A stretch of DNA of 64,000 bases. Origin: Venturia oleaginea (Eukaryota; Ascomycota; Dothideomycetes; Venturiales; Venturiaceae). The notes under the pieces are model-generated. The model did not search any database, was not told the origin of the DNA, and saw nothing but the letters and a program-made list of their open reading frames with translations. The position numbers were made by a program, and so were the translations under genes. The stretch covers positions 496,001-560,000 of the forward strand of contig JABMLP010000026.1 in NCBI GenBank assembly GCA_013176395.1, read 5' to 3'. Each line of letters opens with the position of its first letter. Position 1 is the stretch's first letter. Shown in pieces: positions 1 through 11,977 of this stretch.

Positions 1-639
1 CGGATGATTTCATATGGAACGACTCGAGTATCTTCATACCAGCGGTTTGAGTTATAATAGCTGACACACGGTAGCAAAGGGGTAATGACCGGCACCGTTG
101 AAGCGAGCGAGATGGCGGGTTGTGTGTGGAGATGGATGGCTGAAGAGTTTGGCACCCAAGGCGGCGCGCCGGGAGTCCCCGTATAAAGTGGCAGTGCAAC
201 GTTCAAAGACAGGGATGTAGCTGTCAGTCTATTCCAGGCGTATATTACTCGGAATTATTGCTGACTAGTCATGTACTGCGCTTGCGTCAATAGTACGACA
301 TTCATCCAATCAACGAATGTCTACTGTGAGCAGACGAAATGCCTGAATCAATGCTGATAAATTTCTGGCAATTCTCGAAATGAAATGTGTCAGAAATTTG
401 TCAATATCCGTCACTAATTGACCGTGTCAAACAAATAATAGGATGTCGTTGAAGGGCAGAGAATGGAGCAGAGAATTGAGCAGAGAATTGAGTACCTCAC
501 GGTGCCTGCTAGAGACGGGTTCTCTTTGATAAACAATCCCAAGTGAACGAGGGAGATCAATCGTCTGCCTCCGTACGTTGTTTCGCCGGATCCTGTCAAC
601 CAACTAAACAACCACTCACCACATTCAAAACCTCATTGG
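1..639. other. Intergenic, no gene seen
   Basis: No open reading frame with a recognisable product lies here, and the short ones are antisense to the neighbouring gene or lack any family feature. The stretch is the 3' flank of the minus-strand gene that ends at 640. Confidence 0.6.
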
Positions 640-2135
640 CTAGGCACCATCCAACCATCCTTTACATTCCTCCAACAACTCGTCTACAGCTCGGTAAACC
701 CCCTTCGACTCCACCTCCTCCACCATTCCATCCAACTGCCTCTTCACAAGACTATCCGGATGCCATCGAATCCTCTCAATCTTCATCTGCTTCTGCAGCG
801 CTCTCACCCTTTCCATCTCCGCCTGCGGATCTATCTCGATTTTTGGCGTTCCGGCAGAATTCAAAATCGTGTTTGGCTGTAAGTCGAAAGCTAAGAGGAA
901 GAAGAGTGTGCTGTTGAGCTCAATGGTCTGGTCTTCGGAGAGGGGCACGTCGATGCTAATCTCTGGTTGATTGAGAAGAAGTGCCGATGTGAGGTCTGTT
1001 GATGGATAGGGAATTGAAGAGGCGGTGGCGGGGATGGTCTTCCATTTTCCGATGTAAGCATTGTATGCTTTCTTTATCTCGTTGAATTTTTGCTCCGAAT
1101 ATCGTGGCTGCTCACGAGAGCTAGGAACGTCCTCGGTCCAGGTTTGTTGGGCTTCCTCGAAGTCGCCATAATTGTATCGTGGTGGTGACTGAAAGTATGA
1201 CTGATAAGCTGATTGCGCGAACGCTTCAGGCTCGTCGTCGCTTTCCCATTCCACAAAGCTTCGTTCGTCATCGCAATCCTCGTCGTCATCGTAGTTGAGA
1301 GCATCAAGTCCTCCATCCATTCCCCAATAGCTGTCATGAGGTGGATAACCACATCCTCCTAACCAGGAGTCGTGGTAGTCCTCATCATCTTCCCCATTCG
1401 CTACCACCTCTTCATTCGGAGGACTGTGTGGAAAACCATAGTAGTCACCGCCATTCCTCCGTTGCTGGAGCCGTCTCCTTTCTTCCTCTATCTCCCTGTC
1501 CAATTGCTCCAATTCATACCTCACTTTGGCCTCATGAGTGGCCCGGTCCCTTTCCAACGCCTGCCTATCCTTTCTTATCTGCTCCTGTGCCTGTCTAATC
1601 CTAGACCATTCCTGCTCTATACCATCTCTCGATGCGGGCGAGGAAGATGGCGACGGTAGCGCTGCTCCACGATCTGACACAGCCTTTGTGTCATAGTCTT
1701 TCCTTTCAGGATGTCGACACACAGACCTCTTAGGAAAAGACCGTCTACGCCACTGTTTCTGCCATCTCGAACTATCCACTCCATGGACAGGTGTGTTCCA
1801 ATGCTGATACGGCGGTGGATGCTCCACATTTCTTCTACCCCCTATACTTTCATTAGGTGATAACATCTTCAATTCCGAAGGAGTTACAACTTACTAGACT
1901 CAAAAAATCGATCAACAGAATGCCTCCGCGACTTCCGAGGTGGAGAACAAGTCGACCTCTCTCTCTTCGGGAACGGCCATTCAAAATTCGTACTTGTCCC
2001 CCTACTCCTACTATTCTCCCGTGCCTGCGAACACCTCGCCCTCTTATCAGCCGCACCCCTCCATTTCCTCTTCGACTCAGGTGTCATCGGCGAATACGAG
2101 TCTGACCTCGAAGCAAATCTACTGCTAGAAGCCAT
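640..2135 (-). CDS. Coiled-coil protein with RWHPD-type C-terminus
   Basis: Two exons, 2135-1895 and 1841-640, joined across a 53-base intron with a GTAAGT donor and a CTAAT branch site. The exons sum to 480 codons. The first exon is basic and serine-rich. Around residues 130-190 there is a charged helical stretch rich in E, R and Q (a likely coiled coil), followed by an acidic, tyrosine-rich middle. The last 60 residues hold an IERIRWHPD motif like the one in the NFKBIL1 (I-kappa-B-like) and J-like proteins, then a helix ending at WLDGA. That motif is the only recognisable part; the function is unknown. The ATG at 2135 is chosen because it opens the only exon that splices in frame. Confidence 0.75.
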
Positions 2136-2936
2136 CCCGCTACCGCTTCCGCAAAACCCAAACAGATAAATCCGTCCTCACAACGCAACGCAGCACTCTA
2201 GATTCGAAGAAAAAAAAAATAATCATCAAAATATCGCGCAAGAGTAAACCGGCAAGACCTAAAAACGAAGGAGTCTAAAGAGCAGCAGCGAAAAGATGAT
2301 TCACCCGCCACAATATAACCCCCCAGCAAACAACGCACGCAAGTCACAGCTCCCAATAACGAGTTTGCTACCCAGCCAACATCCATCCCCATCCTCTCCC
2401 TCAAGTCTCACAGATTGGCCTGGTAACACAAAAGCGCAGCCCCTAGTTTTAGCTAATTCTCCGAAATCCGAAATCGCGCATCCAAGCTCTTCGCCACCAA
2501 AGTAAAACTCTCCGAATCATCTGTCCAACTACTTCGCAACTCCACGTCGCACCAAACCGGTGGGTGAAGGCTTGCCGACAGGTAAGATACATCATACAGG
2601 AGCACAAAAAATCAAATTGGCGTACACCAGATTTGGTATGACGGTACGTGCCAATTGAGGCCGAACACGAGATTTCACAGCTGTGAAGGAGGGAGGAGAT
2701 GGAGCAAACGAGGTATCTATCTATCATCGGTCGATCTATTATTGCCTACGAGGCGAAGCGCTTTTATGCACAACCAGCCGATTAATGCGCACTTCTACCA
2801 TCTCAAGGCGCTGCTCTAATTCGTAACCAGTCGATAACTGCGCGCTGCCTATTCCACGTCTCTCCAGTCGAAATTTATTCTTACAAATGGTACAAAGCTC
2901 AACCCTTCTGGTGTCACCTTTACACCGACTCGCCCT
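2136..2936. other. Intergenic
   Basis: About 800 bases between the 5' end of the coiled-coil gene and the 3' end of the methyltransferase locus. Near 2770-2850 an imperfect direct repeat (AACCAGCCGATTAATGCGC and AACCAGTCGATAACTGCGC) is visible. No coding sequence is supported. Confidence 0.5.
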
Positions 2937-5900
2937 CTATTCGTCAGCCGCATCCTCTTCCTCCAGCTCTTCATAGGGGTTAGAAAGCTGCACATCCGCC
3001 GTAAAGCTTGCAGCCTCAACATCTATCTTGTGTTTTTCGACCCAGGTTTTTGGCGCTAATCCCAACTTATTATCAACCCTTACAAGCTTCGATATATCGG
3101 TCCTTGGCTCAAAGGGATGGATCTCACTCAACCGTGGTGGAAGCTCAGGATTCTCCCGAATAGGTCCATCTAAAGAGTGTTCCCGATTTTCGAGGCTATT
3201 AACATCGATGGTCTTCAACGCGACAAAACGATAAATATGCACAAGCTTTTCCTGTCCGAAGCGGTGGGCACGTCGGATCGCTTGGAGCACCTTGCTTTCA
3301 TATCCATACTGATCTGGGGCGTGCAGTGGCGAAAGGAAGATAATGTGATTAGCATTGGTGAGATTTCTAGAAATTGTAAGTAGTTGTTCCTCACAAAGAG
3401 AGGAATCTCACTCACAGTCCTGTAGCGTGGTCCCCATTGATATTCATAACAAGGACTCTGTCGCGCTCCACGGATTTGTCCTCCTTGAAGCCCTCGATCT
3501 TGTTGATCAAGTCTTTGTCATCTTTGTATGCAGTGACATGCGAAATGTCGTGGTGCTCGAAGCATTCTGTAGCATCCTTCATCAGCCCATCACCCGGGAT
3601 AAACAAAATTGCCTGGTCTTCCACAGGGAATTCCTTTAGAATTTTGGAGATGCTGTCGAATTTGGCACCGAAACTCCGACCCGTTGGGCGATGATCGGTA
3701 TCTAAATAGTTTTCGGCAGGTTTGGCACACCGCTGGTCGATATCTGCATTGCATCCATCCACGAGGCAATGCTCTGTGGACGGATTTGTCTCCAGGCATA
3801 ATTTGCAGATGATGTGTCCGCAGTAGACACGAGTCTTAAGCTGGAAAGTTCCACCGAGGTCTGGCATTTGTCGCAGTCCGCAGTGTCTGCGCTGTTCTGC
3901 AAAGAGCGAATGGCCTGAACGAATCTAAGTGATCGAATTCGGGAGGTTAACCCTCTGACGTGAGGGCGTAGCTTGAGAATGGCTTCCTTCATTTTTGGCA
4001 AGACACTCCCTGATCCGACCGGTTTCCCTGCATCCTTCGCAGATGACACAAGTCGACGCATCACAGCAGAAGCTCGCTCATCCGACACCTTCAGCTTCTT
4101 TATCTCATCAACATATTCGTAAAGTAGAGTCTTGGCTTCGCTGTCATCAACTGGCTCACTGTTCCATTTCGAGAAGCGCTCATTGGCATCTCGATTCTTC
4201 TTTTGTCTAAGATGTTGCGCGAGTCGTAGCAAAGCACGTAGATCAGCTTTCAAGCTGTCTAGCTGACCCTGCCTGAGGTTGACCAGATCATTGAAGCTGT
4301 CTAGACTATCACTTGCATCGAAAGAGGCTGCGCTTCGAAGCATCGCCTCTTCAGCATCCTGCGCTTCTTTGATACTCCGGTTGATCTTTTCCTCTCGGTC
4401 AGAGCCTTGGTTGGCAGGCTCTCTCATGCTCATGTCAGCGGCTTGAAGATAATGCGACAATTCCTCATATACTGCGCGGTGAGCTGGTGCCAGGCGGACA
4501 GGGTTAAGCTGAGATCGCGTCTCAATATGCCTAATCTCTGCATCGTTCTGTTGGACAAAGACGTCCAAGAACCTCTGAGCATGAGCATGTCGATTCATAT
4601 GCCAGTCCGAAGAATGTACTTCCTGCAAAGCTTGGAACAGCTCTGACTTGCTCATATCTTCGCGAAGCGCCTTGAGCTTCTTAGTACCAAGCAACTCGGG
4701 AACGAGCGCATCGATACCCAGGTATACACCAAGAAGACCGGCAATTGCTTTGATGTCTACGAAATCATTCAGAGCTGGAGTACCCAAGAGAATCCAGCGC
4801 TTGTCCGCTTTCGGCTGTAGAACAGACCCGTATGCAGCAGTACGCTCACTGCCGGACATCTTATCTGCAAGCAGTGCATATTCATCGACAAGCAGTCGAT
4901 TCCAGCGGAACAAATGAAATGGCGGGAATGCCAACCCTTCCCATTCAGCGGAGGTGTCATCGACACCTTTCTCAAGGGTACCATCTGGTTTCTCAAACTC
5001 GATGTTATCCACAGGTGGACCTGCCTCAGTCTTCTTGGCAGCGTACTTGGCTCCCTTGACTCGATGGGATGGGATGTCTGCTTTGAATCGTGCGTCTTCG
5101 CAATTCTGGGCGAACAGATCTGCTCGCTCTCTTGCAAATGCTGGGATGTCTTTCGATTTCTTCAGTGCTGCAATGGCAGATGGAATGGAAGCAGTAGCAT
5201 ATTCCAGCCATGTCTTATACTCACGACCTCTAGGATTTGGGTGAGGCAGGGCAGTGAAAAGAGCTAGTTGTCCCACATAAGATTGTTGAAGAAGCACTTT
5301 CCAAGACAGGATGACGATTCTTGCATTCATGAAATGGAGCATGGAGTACTTTTTCCAATCTTTCGGATTAGTGATGACGAGAACGACCCCTGGGTTTCCA
5401 TAGTCATCAGGCAGGAACTTCGAGATCTCGTCCCTCCACTGTTTGATCAGATGGTATGGCGTGACTATCAGCGTGGCATTGAGGTTGATATAGTCCCCGC
5501 CGACGTTTTCTGGTATATTGGTGTCTTGACCTTCCGCTTCGACGAATCCAGCGTGGATCAAGGCAAGACTGGTGACAGTTTTACCATAAGAGGGCTGATC
5601 GGCAAGTACTCCTCACTTGACTAGGACTTCCGCGGTGGCTTGGACTTCGGTCTTCCATCCTAGCTTAGGGTGCAAGGCTTCTTCGACTTCATGCCACATG
5701 AAAGATACACCGCTCTCATGTTCTTGAGCGCGCATCCATGTTAAAGATCGGAGTTGTTCTGGCCTCAAGTCCAGCTTCATGCCATCGACTTGAGAGTTCT
5801 TTGCATCTGCGCTATTACTCTTGAGAGTGAACCGAGGAAACTTCATCACTACTCTATCCACAAAGTCGCTGTCAAGCCTCCACCTCACTGAAGGAGTTGC

Positions 5901-8900
5901 GGATGATGCCATGCGCAGTTTCTTCAAAGCACGATGTGCTAGCGACATTCTGTTAACTCCAACGTCAACTTGAGCAACTCCAGAAGCATCGATATCGGTG
6001 AGAATGAGGTATGGAGCTGGCCTGTTTTTGAGAGCACGTTCATACGCAGCAGCAGCTAGTCGATCTTCCTGCACGACTAGCTTGATTGTAGTCGATGAAT
6101 CTTGCTTAGACTTTCTCGCCAAACCTTGCCTCCAGCGAATCGCCGGTTGTGCTGGACTACACCTCTCGCAGGAGGCCAGGAAAGAATCGCTGTCAATGCT
6201 CATCCAATCGGCAAGACTGTTTAGGAGGCTGCCGTCTCTCAGGGGCCAGGCGAGGCGACTGTAAAAACATCTGTCATGTAATGCTACGCTTCGGACAGCT
6301 CTCCAGCTTGGAGGAAGGTCGTATGGCGCCCTGAATCGTACTGTGAGGACAGTTTCGGCATTTAAGCATGAACCATTATAGTATTCTTGCTGTGTCCTGG
6401 TCATGCGATGGTAATCAAGATCACCTTCACTGACCTCTAAGCGAGCTTCTTCCGGTTTGCTCCAGAAGCCTGGCTCGTGAATAGTGACATGTTTGGTCTG
6501 GTCCTGGTCCTGGTCCCAAGGCCGCCATTCTGAATTCATCGTTGCTGCAACTTCACGGGTATATGTGGGATTTGGTTGTCGTTCATGATTTTCGGAGAAC
6601 ACGAACTGGTCATCCACTGCAAGCCCAACAGGATCAGGGTCCATGAAAAAGAACATGTCCTTACTCAGGTCCAATGGCTTGTCTGAGACGCGTTTATGAA
6701 GACTGTTGTAAGCTGTGCCGCAATCAGGCAGAAGCTTGTAAGTCCCGGAAACGTCGAGTGTAGAGCTACTTTGCACAACCATGTCGAGAGTGTCGCAGAC
6801 TTTTTCATCGACATGACCGGTGAGGCCCATAGTGGCTCGCCAGCTTGCCTGGCTGCCGTGGCCCGAGATAGAAACCTCTGTCTTAGGAGTCGATGGTATC
6901 CACAAAGTCAGGCTGAGACATACATTCCCAATGGTGACATTACTGGTCGAGCAGGCGATAGGCTTTCCGAAGATACGGCGTAGTTTAGAGTTGGCGGGAA
7001 GCTCAGGTGAAGGCTTGACAGTCAGTCTCCACTGAGGCTTGTTGTCGAGCTTTAGTTCCAGTATGGCGTAAGCGGAGACATAACAGATATGCCAGTGCTA
7101 ATCCCTGTGGAATTCGAGAAGAACTAGTTCGTCTTCGACAGCTTCTGTAACAGCAAGTACTGCTCGGCAATATCCTTATCCATGGAGGACTTCCCACTTT
7201 CAATCTCTTTTAATGGGGTTCTCAACCTCAGTCGAAGAGGGAAATCTGCACGCCATTTAGATTCGAAGTCATGCGGTGTGAGCCTAGTCGAGCGTTTAAT
7301 GACATCTTGGTAGTTATGTTTGGGATTTCCAGCACACTTTCGACAGGCTGTATGATGACAGTCACTACAGACTTGGATGTCGTAGTTGGAAGCCAGAGTA
7401 CGTGCTTCACAGTGACATTTTCGAGAGCTGTTGCTTGCATCGAGCAAGACATCTGCAGGCAGATGAGTCGAAGGCGCGGGCTTCTGCACCAGCTTCTCCA
7501 GGTCGCGTGAGATCACGATCTGATCTTTCGTCTCAGCCGAGTCGCACTTTGCCGTCAGTGTCTTGGAGACGGTGAGCTTCTTGGCAGCAACAATCAGAGC
7601 TCCCAATATCGCGCATCCAACTATGGTTGAGCTCATCGCATTGCCAGCAAGATCCCTGAGTTCGGCATCCGTCTCTGACGTGAAGATCAGCTCCTCAATA
7701 GGTATGCGTTGTAGCTGAAGATCATGTAAGCCTGTCAGTGGTCCAGCCCGATCGGTAAGGTAGGGAATTCCACTCGGAGTTAGGCATCCGGAAATACCTA
7801 AAGGTGCGTTGTCTACTCGTTCAATGCTGTCTCAATGTTAGATCTGTTAAGATACTCCGGAAAGTTATTACTTACTTCTGCGACAAGTCGATGACTCGTG
7901 TCTTGAACCGAGAATCGATCAAATCCTTTGCCCTCTTAAGATAGCAGATCTCAATAACATCTGTCTCCCGATCAACACAACGCCTGATCCAACGGGCATC
8001 ACAGTGTTCGGGTAGGATCATCATAACAGTTTTCCTAAGTCCCAAACGATCCTCCAATCTCACAGCCAGATGTCTGCCTCTACAGGCCTCCCAACTCGTA
8101 TTCAAACCGTCAGCATCTCTGCTCGATCCTTGGTTCCTTGAAAGCAGGGCAACGTGGCGAGGATCGTCTTCTGGAAGCAGGAACGTAGGCAAAGCCGAGC
8201 TCGCTCGCCTTTTGAACTCAGCCATCAGATTTCGCCATTTTGCCAACTCTTGAGATTTTGCGGCTGTGCATACCTTCTTGTCAAGGCAAAGCATATAACG
8301 CCTTACATATGTCTGTGGAAGGTAGTAATCCTTTGTATCAACTTTGACAATCTCGGTCGAGTATCCAATTTTGTCGAAGTGTCGCGTGGACTCTTTCCAC
8401 GCCTCATCTTTGTCGACATTCTCAAGTATGACGATGGGAGGACGTGCCCACTGGGTGTACTTAAGGACGGCCATAAAGGTGTCCTCTGACTCCCCTTTTC
8501 GCTCTCCAAAGCCGTTGACCTGAGCCGTGTTTAAAGTACTGAAGTCCACACATGAGCTCCCGGCAACGAGGAGGTGAAGATTACGAGGAACGTCGACTTC
8601 AGCCCCGTAAGCTGTAGTACCTTTCATTTGTTTGTTTTCGTCGACGTAAAGTTTGGCAATGTCACGGAGTAACAAGCTGGGGTGGAAATTTCTTTCAATG
8701 TACGCTTGTTTGAACACCTCAATTTCAGCCGAGGAGATATGGTCAACTTCTAAGTAGTCAACGTTCAGTTCGTCTCGAAGGCATTGCTGGACAAGTCGGA
8801 AAGCTAGGAGGGGAGCTTCCGTCCCACTGCACATGGTGCCAACCTTGAGAGCGCCACCTTTCAGATGACCAATGGCTTGATCTAAACCTTTGGCGAGCGC

Positions 8901-9410
8901 CTTTTTGGTGATGTCTAAGAAGATATCTTCGATGTGAGCGAGTGGGGGTAGGGTTAGGTCGAGGTCGCGCTTCGAAGCTCTCGGCTTTCCTTGTGCCTGA
9001 TGTTCCGAGCTGTTCAATTTTCGTTTCTTAGTCGTTGGTTCCGCGGCGATGTCAATATCTAGGTCGAGGTCGCTGGCTTCTTCGATCTCATCACCGCCAA
9101 GGTCCGGATGATTGTCAAAATCGTTTAATTGGACAGACTCACCATCAGCCATGGATTGATCACCATCACTGATCTCGTCGTCGTCGTCGTCGTCGTTCTC
9201 GAGCTCGATATCAACCTCATCGAAATCAGACTCAACGGCTTCCCCGACTTCCTCCATCTCTTCATCGGATTCGTCATCGATTGAGGCAGCACACACGTAG
9301 GACTTTCTAGGAGCGCGTCCGCTTCTTCTTGTCGATAGGAGTGTGTCATCACAGGGCTTGCTTGGCGCTGATATCGATCGCTTTGCCGGTATCTTCTTCG
9401 GTGGCTGCAT
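2937..9410 (-). pseudogene. DNMT5: DNMT5-type DNA methyltransferase/SNF2 ATPase, disrupted
   Basis: The locus encodes the DNMT5 layout. First an acidic N-terminus, then a C5 methyltransferase domain (about 7650-8870) with GTMCSGTEAP (motif I), an AGSSCVDFSTLN catalytic-Cys loop, LENVDKDE and QTYVRRY. A C-rich RING (about 7300-7440) follows, then SNF2 lobes with ADQPSYGKT (Walker A), LLVDEYALL (DExx) and KRWILLGTP. A second RING (about 3780-3890) and helicase-C motifs (NLTNANHIIF, QAIRRAHRFGQ) close it. Two normal introns fit (7875-7827, 3415-3367). DNMT5 in Cryptococcus is an ATP-dependent maintenance CG methylase. Reading is broken by a frame change with TAG at 7126-7124, TAG at 7100-7098, TGA at 5615-5613 directly before Walker A, and a frameshift near 3872-3860 inside the second RING. 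No intron removes these. The start is uncertain; the ATG at 9410 is the first in frame. It is probably a recent pseudogene. Confidence 0.85.
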
Positions 9411-11977
9411 TGGGGGCTTCGCCGGCTCCTTCACCTTCTCTTCCAGTATCTTTTTTCCGGGTTATTACTGGGGAGGCGGAGGTGATACTGTAGACGGCGA
9501 ACTCGTAGGTACTGGGACAGGAGTTAGTATTACCAGGAAAGTGCGACAAACTGTCATAGAAATCGGAACAAAGCTTGGACTGAACAATCTGCGCGCTGCA
9601 GCTTGTCCGACCTTTGCTGGATCAATTAATTGGGGACAATTGAACTTACTCAACACGCATTCCAGAAGACGAGAGATGGCCATCTTGGAGAAGTTAACAC
9701 GCCGAGCCTCACTTGTAAGGGAAACAGTTGATGATTGATGTATGTATGTGGTTGAGAAGTTGTAGGAGACGCGCTGTGGGTGGACACGATCTGGCGCGTC
9801 GGGCACTAGCGAGCTTCGGACAGGGGATATCCCTGTAAAAACAATAGCAATGCGGACGGTCACGTTTGCTGCAGACGAGGGTCGGATTGCCAGTGGTGAA
9901 CCTGACCCTCCCTGTCGGCGGCGCTTCGGCTCCATCTTTTCTTAGCGATTACTTTTCTTAGCTAATCGCTAGGAAAAGATGGCACCTGCGCGCCGTTGGG
10001 CTCAATGTAAAGATTTTAGATAGTTCAACTTTATTAATTACACCACCACCATAGCTCCTAATTAATCCAATATTTACAGAGATTAAGAAGAGGATATTAA
10101 AGATGCTCTAGATCCGGAAACCTTGAAACCGGTTCCACAGTCCCCTTCCGGCTGTAGAAAAGCCTAGGCCATTACAGTCTCTCCTGAAACCTCGACGGGT
10201 AAATTCAAATGTCGTGCAGACCACCAGTAACACACCTCTATGTCTGCATTGCTATCCTTCGACTTTGGCCACCTTCGAAGGCGACTGCGATGCTTCAATT
10301 TGGTCTACACTAGGTGACCAGGGAAAGTGGTTGTGTGCGATGACTCCTAATCGAAGATGCAAGTGATTTGCATCATAGAAGTAAGGCAAAAGAGAGAGCC
10401 ATCCCTTAGCAGTGGACCTACACTCCTAATTCGACAACATCGGTATGATATTATCGTTTCTGGCTTCGTCCACGCCCTCAGAGCAATGCCATCCTTGAAG
10501 TTTAGCACTATGTTCCTGTTACTTCTAAGTCCATCTCATCATACTACCTTTGTCAACACCTTATCCATGGAGCACAATAATATGTAACATGCTAGATCAG
10601 GTCCTTTCGTATCCTGAGCCGGTACCTCATCGCCTGAAGACATGGCCAACGTTATATGAGGGTCAATAAAGCTAAAAGCTTTTTTGCAGATTCCGAATGT
10701 CATCTTAGTAGAAATTAGGGATGCGGATCATTGAAGTCGGAATGTGCGAGGATTTACTTACCGATGTGGCGGCCATGCGTAAAGGGCAGTTCGTTATAAA
10801 AGTCATGCCTGGAATCCGTTCGTCCAAAAAGAAGAGGTCTCGAGGCATTAATGGAAACGTGCTTGCTTCTGGTCCGAAGACTATCATCTCAAGAGCCAAA
10901 GTCACGCAGCGATATAGGACTTCATGCAGAAGAATGGTCACCATGTACGCAAATATGCTTTTTATCCACGATGGCGAAGTGATCTTCCCTTCGGGGCTAT
11001 AGAAGGGAATTATTAACTTCGTTAAATACGTTTTCTTCGACTTTATATCATCGTTAGCGACCTAAGACATGATGAGGTAGTTTCGGTTAGGACTTACAGG
11101 TGATTTCCAGAATTCTGCTTGCGCAATCAGGATTTATGCGAGTCGAATGTGAAGAAGTACTTCGCGTTATTTTCTTGCATCAACGGTCCCATTTGCCAGC
11201 AGTGGAGTGACATAGCCCAGTAGCATAGCTGCAGTACTTATCGTTGAGACTGAACCATTTTCGTTGCTTTTGTGTTAGGGCGAGGCTCTCAACGATAGCG
11301 TCTTGCACGAACAGCGCCAGGGTCGCAATGGCGCAGATGTTGCAGACTGTTTCGGAGACTGGGTAATCTTGCGTGAAGGTAAAAAGACCCACTGGGCATA
11401 GGGACAGAGTCCAGTACACGGCTTGACGGTGGAAAGAGAGCATATTGTTGGTGGCTTTTGCGGTGGTTCAGAGAAGAAGTTGGGCTCATACTGCCTTCAA
11501 GCGCTCTTACTTAGATGCCTTTTCAATCATACTTTCTGGAACCTCTGGGAAGCTCGACGTTTGGCCATTCGCTTTGATACTGTGCTGGTAGCGGGTGGGT
11601 CGAGCGGGGTGCGAGCCAAAATTGCAATAGGCGAGCTGATTCTTTCCGTCGTTCATATAGGCCTCAAAGCTACCTCCGTGAATCCCTTCGTGTCCGGTCA
11701 TTCATTCATCCATTCACACATACCTCCTTACACCAATTGCAAACTATGATCCACTAATTTACAGCGCAGTCCGCCTCAAAAGCTGGAAATCGCAAAAATG
11801 GTTCCTCAACACGACTTTCGACATCGTGGAATTCTCGCTGGAGAGTACAATTTGCTACTGAGAATAGGATCTTTGAACCTCTGCATCTGATCTCTCCCAT
11901 GTCAACGCGATCGATGATGCATATATTCGTTCCAAACATCTACTGATTTTCCTTCATAGCCATATCCAATCCCACGA
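9411..11977. other. Long intergenic stretch with relic-like sequence
   Basis: This stretch separates the methyltransferase locus from PEX7. It contains the inverted repeat at 9932-9982 and an AT-rich tract (10010-10110) without coding potential. A weak minus-strand membrane-like frame lies at 11180-11443 (hydrophobic VCNICAIATLALFVQDAI) that matches no family I know. None of the reading frames is convincing as a gene. Confidence 0.45.
9932..9982. repeat. Near-perfect 20-bp inverted repeat
   Basis: Arms 9932-9951 and 9963-9982 are reverse complements at 19 of 20 positions around an 11-base spacer. The spacer CTTTTCTTAGC repeats part of the left arm (9936-9946). Weaker complementarity (CGGCGC ... 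GCGCCG) extends outwards to about 38 bases per arm. It could be a hairpin, or the folded remnant of a terminal-inverted-repeat element. Confidence 0.7.

Noticed and set aside
7081..7180. An intron that would remove the stops between the RING and SNF2 parts of DNMT5
   Set aside because: The only acceptor compatible with the downstream frame (GATTAG at about 7098) needs a phase-0 donor; no codon in the preceding 60 bases starts with GT. The sequence between the stops also reads as coding (EFHRD before HWHICY).
9465..9935. A 156-codon minus-strand frame as the first exon of DNMT5
   Set aside because: It ends in tandem TAA codons and contains intron-like signals (TACTAAC followed by a CAG acceptor); no splice joins it to the methyltransferase frame.
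11180..11489. Small minus-strand membrane protein
   Set aside because: It has one hydrophobic stretch but no upstream or downstream exon, no recognised family and weak start context.
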